Assembly: GCF_029852145.1 (NCBI RefSeq)
Contig: NC_079970.1
Location: 5,766,001 to 5,830,000, forward strand
DNA length: 64,000 nucleotides
Source: Microplitis mediator
Taxonomy: Eukaryota; Arthropoda; Insecta; Hymenoptera; Braconidae
Direction: 5' to 3'
Under the pieces are notes generated by a model. It did not search any database, was not told the DNA's origin, and was given only the letters and a program-made list of their open reading frames with translations. Positions within the stretch are counted from its first letter, which is position 1. Each line of letters begins with the position of its first letter. The position numbers were made by a program, and so were the translations under genes. Shown here piece by piece: positions 59,385 through 64,000 of the stretch.

Positions 59385-61048
59385 AGTACGTTTAATTAAA
59401 AAAAAATTTTCATTAAATTATTATAATTAAATTTTTGCTGTCTTATAATGAGTTAGCATTAACGGACCACCTGGTCTGTAGTCAATCAGATTACACACAG
59501 TTTAATGCTAAAATATCATTAAGTTGCATTTCGAGTGGATGGAAACGTAGTCGATAATAGAAGCAGTCGAGTGGATAAGTAAAATACGAATGTGAATGTA
59601 AATGTAAACATAAATATAAATATTAAAGATAAACAAGATGAAGATGAAGATGATAATCACGCGTGTGTTGTGCAATCACCGGTTTTTATGAAGCATAGAT
59701 GCCGTCGTCAGGTTGAGGCAACAGACTGGGAGCGTCCCGGCTCAACGAGAGAATAAAAAAAAAATTATTAAGATAGAGAGAGAGAGAAATGTGATTAGCT
59801 ACGTTAGTTCAAGGCGCGGATGTCACGGATTTATGAAATTAATGACCGCGTTATAAATGTAGAGAAAATTCACCACTCGGAGTGATATTTATACTTTCAA
59901 ATAATAAGTATTATTTTTTTTTCTTTTAAAAATACTCGATAAAAATTTTACTTTGTATGCAATTATTGCGAGTAATATTTTCTATTTGAAGTAAACTCCC
60001 GCAAAATTATAGATTTTTGTCGAGTAATCAGCAATTAAATAACCACAATTTACAGTGGTAACTAAAATAGAAGTTAACGTACATCGTTCTCTTGATACTC
60101 ATATATTTTTCATATAACACAGGTGCGTGTTATTTCACACACTTCCCTACCACAAACAGCTGGCGTTCTTCACTCGCACATAAGTACTATCTATATTTTT
60201 AAAAGTACTTTAATAACTATCATATAGAATACAACTAATATGTATTTTTTTCATTTTTTTTCATAATCACGTCACAATAAATCTTTTCAGCCTGGTATTA
60301 AAAATTTCTAAGCCTTAAAATATCTTCTTGATTGAGAGCCTACGATTTTTACCCTCGCTAAATACCTTGCAATTATTGTATTGACAAAAAAAAAGTACAA
60401 TAGTAAATTATCTGAGGCTTTTAGTGCCGAGTATGTTCGGTTCTTAGACAAAGGCGCGGAGGCAATTACGAGGAGTTGATGAACTCACTTCATTACGCGG
60501 GGCCGCGTAAATCTTGGTGGGTCTTTGTAAAGTTTATCTCCCTCTAGACCAATGGATATGCAATATATTATTCCGTAGTTATAGTCGGACGCGGTGAGTT
60601 TAGTCCAGAGGCATCATCGCATCAGCGACTCACTTGACTAGTGACCAGAGTCCAGATGAACGGAGTCTTTAGTAGAGTCAGTGAAGATAGTCTATGGAGG
60701 ATTGTACTTTGTGAGCTAGCTCGAGTGTGTTATACTGCATGAGAAGACTATATGCTAGAAGTTGAGGGTCAACAGCTCGCGCAAGAAATCGCCCATAGCG
60801 ATTTCCAGTCCGGGAGATACCTCTGCTGTCGAGCTGCGGTTCGATTGATGTACCGCCTTGCAGAGTTGAGACTCTTGCTCGTGATGCTGCTCACCCAGCC
60901 TAGAATATACAAGTTGAGGTTCTGCAGTGAACGCGTTGAATTTTTATTTACCGCCACCGATCGAGTTTCCACTTGTAGACGAGGACGTTTACCGATCCAG
61001 CCGCACTTGTTTCTTGTCTTCATTCATATATTTTGTTTTACATCAATC

Positions 61049-61072
61049 TTATTATTATTATTATTATTATTT
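61049..61072. repeat. (TTA)n microsatellite
   Basis: Seven to eight TTA units; they encode the Leu run of the frame 60752-61075. Confidence 0.85.
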
Positions 61073-62681
61073 TAAAAACAGTATTTACATTATTTGCTTA
61101 ATGCTGTATCTCGATGTATACTTAAACGTATACTCAACCGTGATACGTTTGTTCTCACGATTTTAATCTATACATTTATACGCGACGTTATTTAAATAAA
61201 TACCCATTTAAGTATTCCACATAACATAATGCTGGTACCCAATACAACAGGAATATCAACAGAATCAGAAACAGAAACAGTGATAATGTAATGTAATGTG
61301 ATGTTAGTTCTCTGGTGGTATGTAACAAGTATCGAGTGGAGCCTGGAGTTTAGCTCCGAGTATTGATCGAGTGCTGGATGGGATACATTATAAGAGGAGT
61401 GAATTATTAAATCAAGACGTGTTCAACTTAAAGCAGCACCCGATTCCATTGACGAACAGAATAAGATTCTGAGAAGACGAATGGCCAGCCAACGGCGAGA
61501 GAATCGCATAATTTTATTGGCGCCTCGTTATTATAGACTCTTTGATCGTTGGTTTATCAACATAAATGGAGGAACAACTTTTTTTTAATATTTATTTTTA
61601 TTGTCATTAAATACGCGATGTGAATTTTATTTCAACGGGCAGATCACTCTCAGTATAATAAAAGTACTAAATGATTGTAGTTCGTTAGCCGCTGAATCTT
61701 ATTACGAGAGTGCATAAATAAAATATGGATGCAAAAAATATAAATATATAAATAAATCAACTTCATTAATTTACGTTTTTCGCGTTAAACATTGAGTAGT
61801 GTAGTCGTTTGTCGCTGAATATATATTTATATTTATTTAATTGTGTGTAAGTGTGTATGAGCAAAAGTGCAAGACGAGGAGAGTAGTCTTTGAATAATCC
61901 AGGCGTCTAGAACGGGCCGAGGCCAAGGTAATTGCATTGTACGCGCTTATCCTTTCAAACGCCAATCACCGGCGACAAAACGCTCGTCGCCGCGGCGAAT
62001 CGTTCTCGTCTCTTCTTGTGTTTAGTTCAGTTCTCTGTACCACATCCTCAATCCTTTTATTTACAATACAACTCAGCACTATAAATACCTATAATATATA
62101 CACAGATCAGTTGATCCATCTACTTTCCTGGTATATAATACCAATCGATATTTAAAACCCACTTTTATTCCTACTCTACTCTGTTCTCTCACTGTATCAA
62201 GGATCTTTTTTGTTCCGGCCATTTTGTTATTCCGGATGAGTAGGGTACCTCGTATATTTGGGTGGTCTGCGATATCTATTATATGGTTTGTATGATAAAC
62301 TGTGTGATGTATATTTATATAAACTCATACACATGTGATCTCAGAGATTACATTTGGATCTCAAGTACTGCTACCACACGATAGCGGTTGGTCCCACTGT
62401 CCCAAGTCGCTGCAGCATCTTCCAAGTACACACACAAACATACACTCGGATGCACAAAATGAAACATGTGTGCTCTTCTGTACTGTCTAACCGATAGGTG
62501 GAGAAGCAAAGAGTTTCTACCGCAAGAAAATTTTCCGCGTACATTATAATATGGGAGAGAAGGTAAGGCGAATGGCCCGTGCGCACACACTGAGGTCCAT
62601 GCTATAAATCGAGGGGACGTTAGGTCAAAAGCGTGGAAGATATGCTGATGTGGAGATAGTCTCTGCTTACGATGCGCAACG

Positions 62682-62716
62682 TCGTTGTTGTCGTTGTTGC
62701 TGTTGCTGTTGCTGTT
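62682..62716. repeat. GTTGTC/GTTGCT trinucleotide repeat
   Basis: About eleven trinucleotide units (GTT, GTC, GCT) in tandem. Confidence 0.8.
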
Positions 62717-63592
62717 ACATACACTATCACTAACAGTAGATGGTTCTATGTGTCGCTATACTGCTAGTCGCTGTTTAAGCGGGAATTATAATTCCCTGTG
62801 TACAGAAAATCATTTTATAGCCAGCTTTTAAAAAGGGATTATCTTTGACGGACGTACGTTTATAAATATAAATAAATAATCTTTTTTTTTCACATGCTAA
62901 AAAGTTACTCTTGCGGACAAGTGACGAAGTATAAGGAGAAAATACGTGGAAGAACATATAGTTCTTGTGGTCTCAAGGTATCAGCTTACACCTTGTCGCG
63001 GATAGCCAGGGCAACGAATCGCTAATAGCTCGCACCGTAGACCAACCTGCTGAGAGAACTGGTCTCCTATCCGGTAAACACCGTCAGTGCCACTGCTCAT
63101 ATATATATGTATATAAATAGATATATATATGCCGACTTAAGACTCGAGACTAGAGAGTAAAGGCTTAGAGAGCTAAGATTAAATTTTTCTTAGGACATTA
63201 TTAGGATTTTTCAGACTTACACCTTTCTTTATTCACGCGTAAAATATAAAAGATTTATTACGTGTGAAAAATAAGCTCTGTCGATTAAGTAAAAGCGTTG
63301 ATATTGAGATCCTTATGTAGTTACATTACCAATTGGGTAAATCACGCGAATCATTTATCCTAGAAATTTCATTGGCCTTACTAATAATGATGATGACTAT
63401 AATGATGATGGATATATACCTACCTACGTTCGTTCGTAGATACATATATATGTACATATATACATAAGACACTAACTGCTTACAATTTGAAACTGGAAAG
63501 TTGACGATGCTGTTACCACCGCTCATCAGTTCTAAAGTCACAGGTCATACGACAAGTCACGATCACGCATGTGTGCCAGCGCCTTGTCTTAC

Positions 63593-63634
<42 letters not shown>

Positions 63635-63660
63635 CTACAACTACGACGACGACGACGACC
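63593..63660. repeat. (GAT)n then (GAC)n microsatellite
   Basis: About fourteen GAT units to 63634, a short break, then GAC units. They produce the poly-Asp frame at 63501-63734, which I do not regard as a gene. Confidence 0.88.
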
Positions 63661-64000
63661 AATTTTACTATACACTCTCACCTAATCTTGCGGTATCCGA
63701 AAAAAATCGTGAGCAACGCACGTGCAAAATGTAAATTGCGAACGGCATAAAAATAATTTACCTATAGATTAAGATTATTTAAGTTATTACAGGTTTTAGT
63801 GGGAAAAAACATACGTGGCTTTAAACATAAAAATTATTGGACTTGAATAATAAAATAAAATATCACTTACGAGGATATAACTTTCAGTATGATGTGAGAA
63901 ATTTCTAAATCAACTATTCGCCCCGTATTTTCTTATTCGTGTAATGCGCGAGCCAGGCACATAAAAGACCTGAGGAGACAAGAGACAAGAGACAGGTTTA

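Larger units (their letters stand above)
59387..64000. other. Non-coding stretch with trinucleotide repeats
   Basis: Near 60550-61020 composition is more balanced and a 107-codon forward frame (60752-61075) ends in the TTA repeat, while the opposite strand is also open (60769-61023). This could be a 5'-untranslated region or an exon, but there is no recognisable protein. The rest is AT-rich with the microsatellites listed. Confidence 0.45.

Noticed and set aside
60752..61075. 107-codon plus-strand frame
   Set aside because: It ends in a Leu run from the TTA microsatellite and the opposite strand is also open; more likely untranslated or intergenic DNA.
63501..63734. Frame with a long poly-Asp run
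   Set aside because: The run is the GAT/GAC microsatellite; the flanks have no coding character.
1..64000. tRNA, snRNA and well-known insect microRNA sequences
   Set aside because: I looked by eye for tRNA B-box motifs, U6-like sequence and several conserved insect microRNA cores and found no convincing match; a covariance-model scan could still find one.

Overview
The window is AT-rich, eukaryotic and almost gene-free. It holds many short microsatellites, long A and T runs, a 5S-rRNA-derived SINE and a dense set of small terminal-inverted-repeat elements (MITEs). This fits an insect nuclear genome. A hymenopteran, possibly a parasitoid wasp, is my best guess, but no diagnostic gene is present to prove it. 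I found no recognisable complete protein gene, no tRNA, no large-subunit or small-subunit rRNA, no CRISPR array and no bacterial or viral gene. Most open frames of 60-140 codons are chance products of low-complexity DNA or lie inside mobile elements.

Protein-coding evidence is limited to short exon-sized islands. The best are 8584-8805 (+; a two-helix membrane C-terminus followed by polyadenylation signals), 18030-18188 (-; a GC-rich Ser/Arg-rich N-terminus) and 33511-33600 (+; an acidic N-terminus ending at a splice donor). Weaker candidates are 15707-15781 (+) and 5530-5624 (+). At 56018 a pyrimidine-rich acceptor runs directly into GTGAGT, the form expected of a recursive splice site. Together these suggest the window is intronic or intergenic DNA of one or more genes with very long introns, on both strands.

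The clearest content is mobile DNA. Layout: 1-1047, repeat remnants and SINE copy 1; 10110-10696, two abutting MITEs with a third nested inside; 11915-12509, a TIR element with tandem ~186-bp units; 14751-15564 and 34976-35745, two copies of one family, each carrying a different nested insertion; 25651-25991; 46391-47259; 48162-48709, two adjacent elements; 51886-53081, a four-level nest (MITE > 5S SINE > MITE > MITE); 53764-54532, an element with doubled ends; 58207-59384, two adjacent related MITEs, each with its own nested insertion.

Many of these MITEs share one architecture. They begin CAC(T/A/G)G followed by an A-rich tract, are flanked by a duplicated dinucleotide (mostly TA), and are filled with direct and inverted copies of a short word private to that family. 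This shared build, and the habit of inserting into one another, is the most interesting signal here. The remaining long stretches (1.0-8.5, 15.6-25.6, 26.0-33.5, 35.7-46.4, 48.7-51.9, 54.5-58.2 and 59.4-64.0 kb) hold only AT-rich non-coding DNA, microsatellites and a few palindromes that I can point to.
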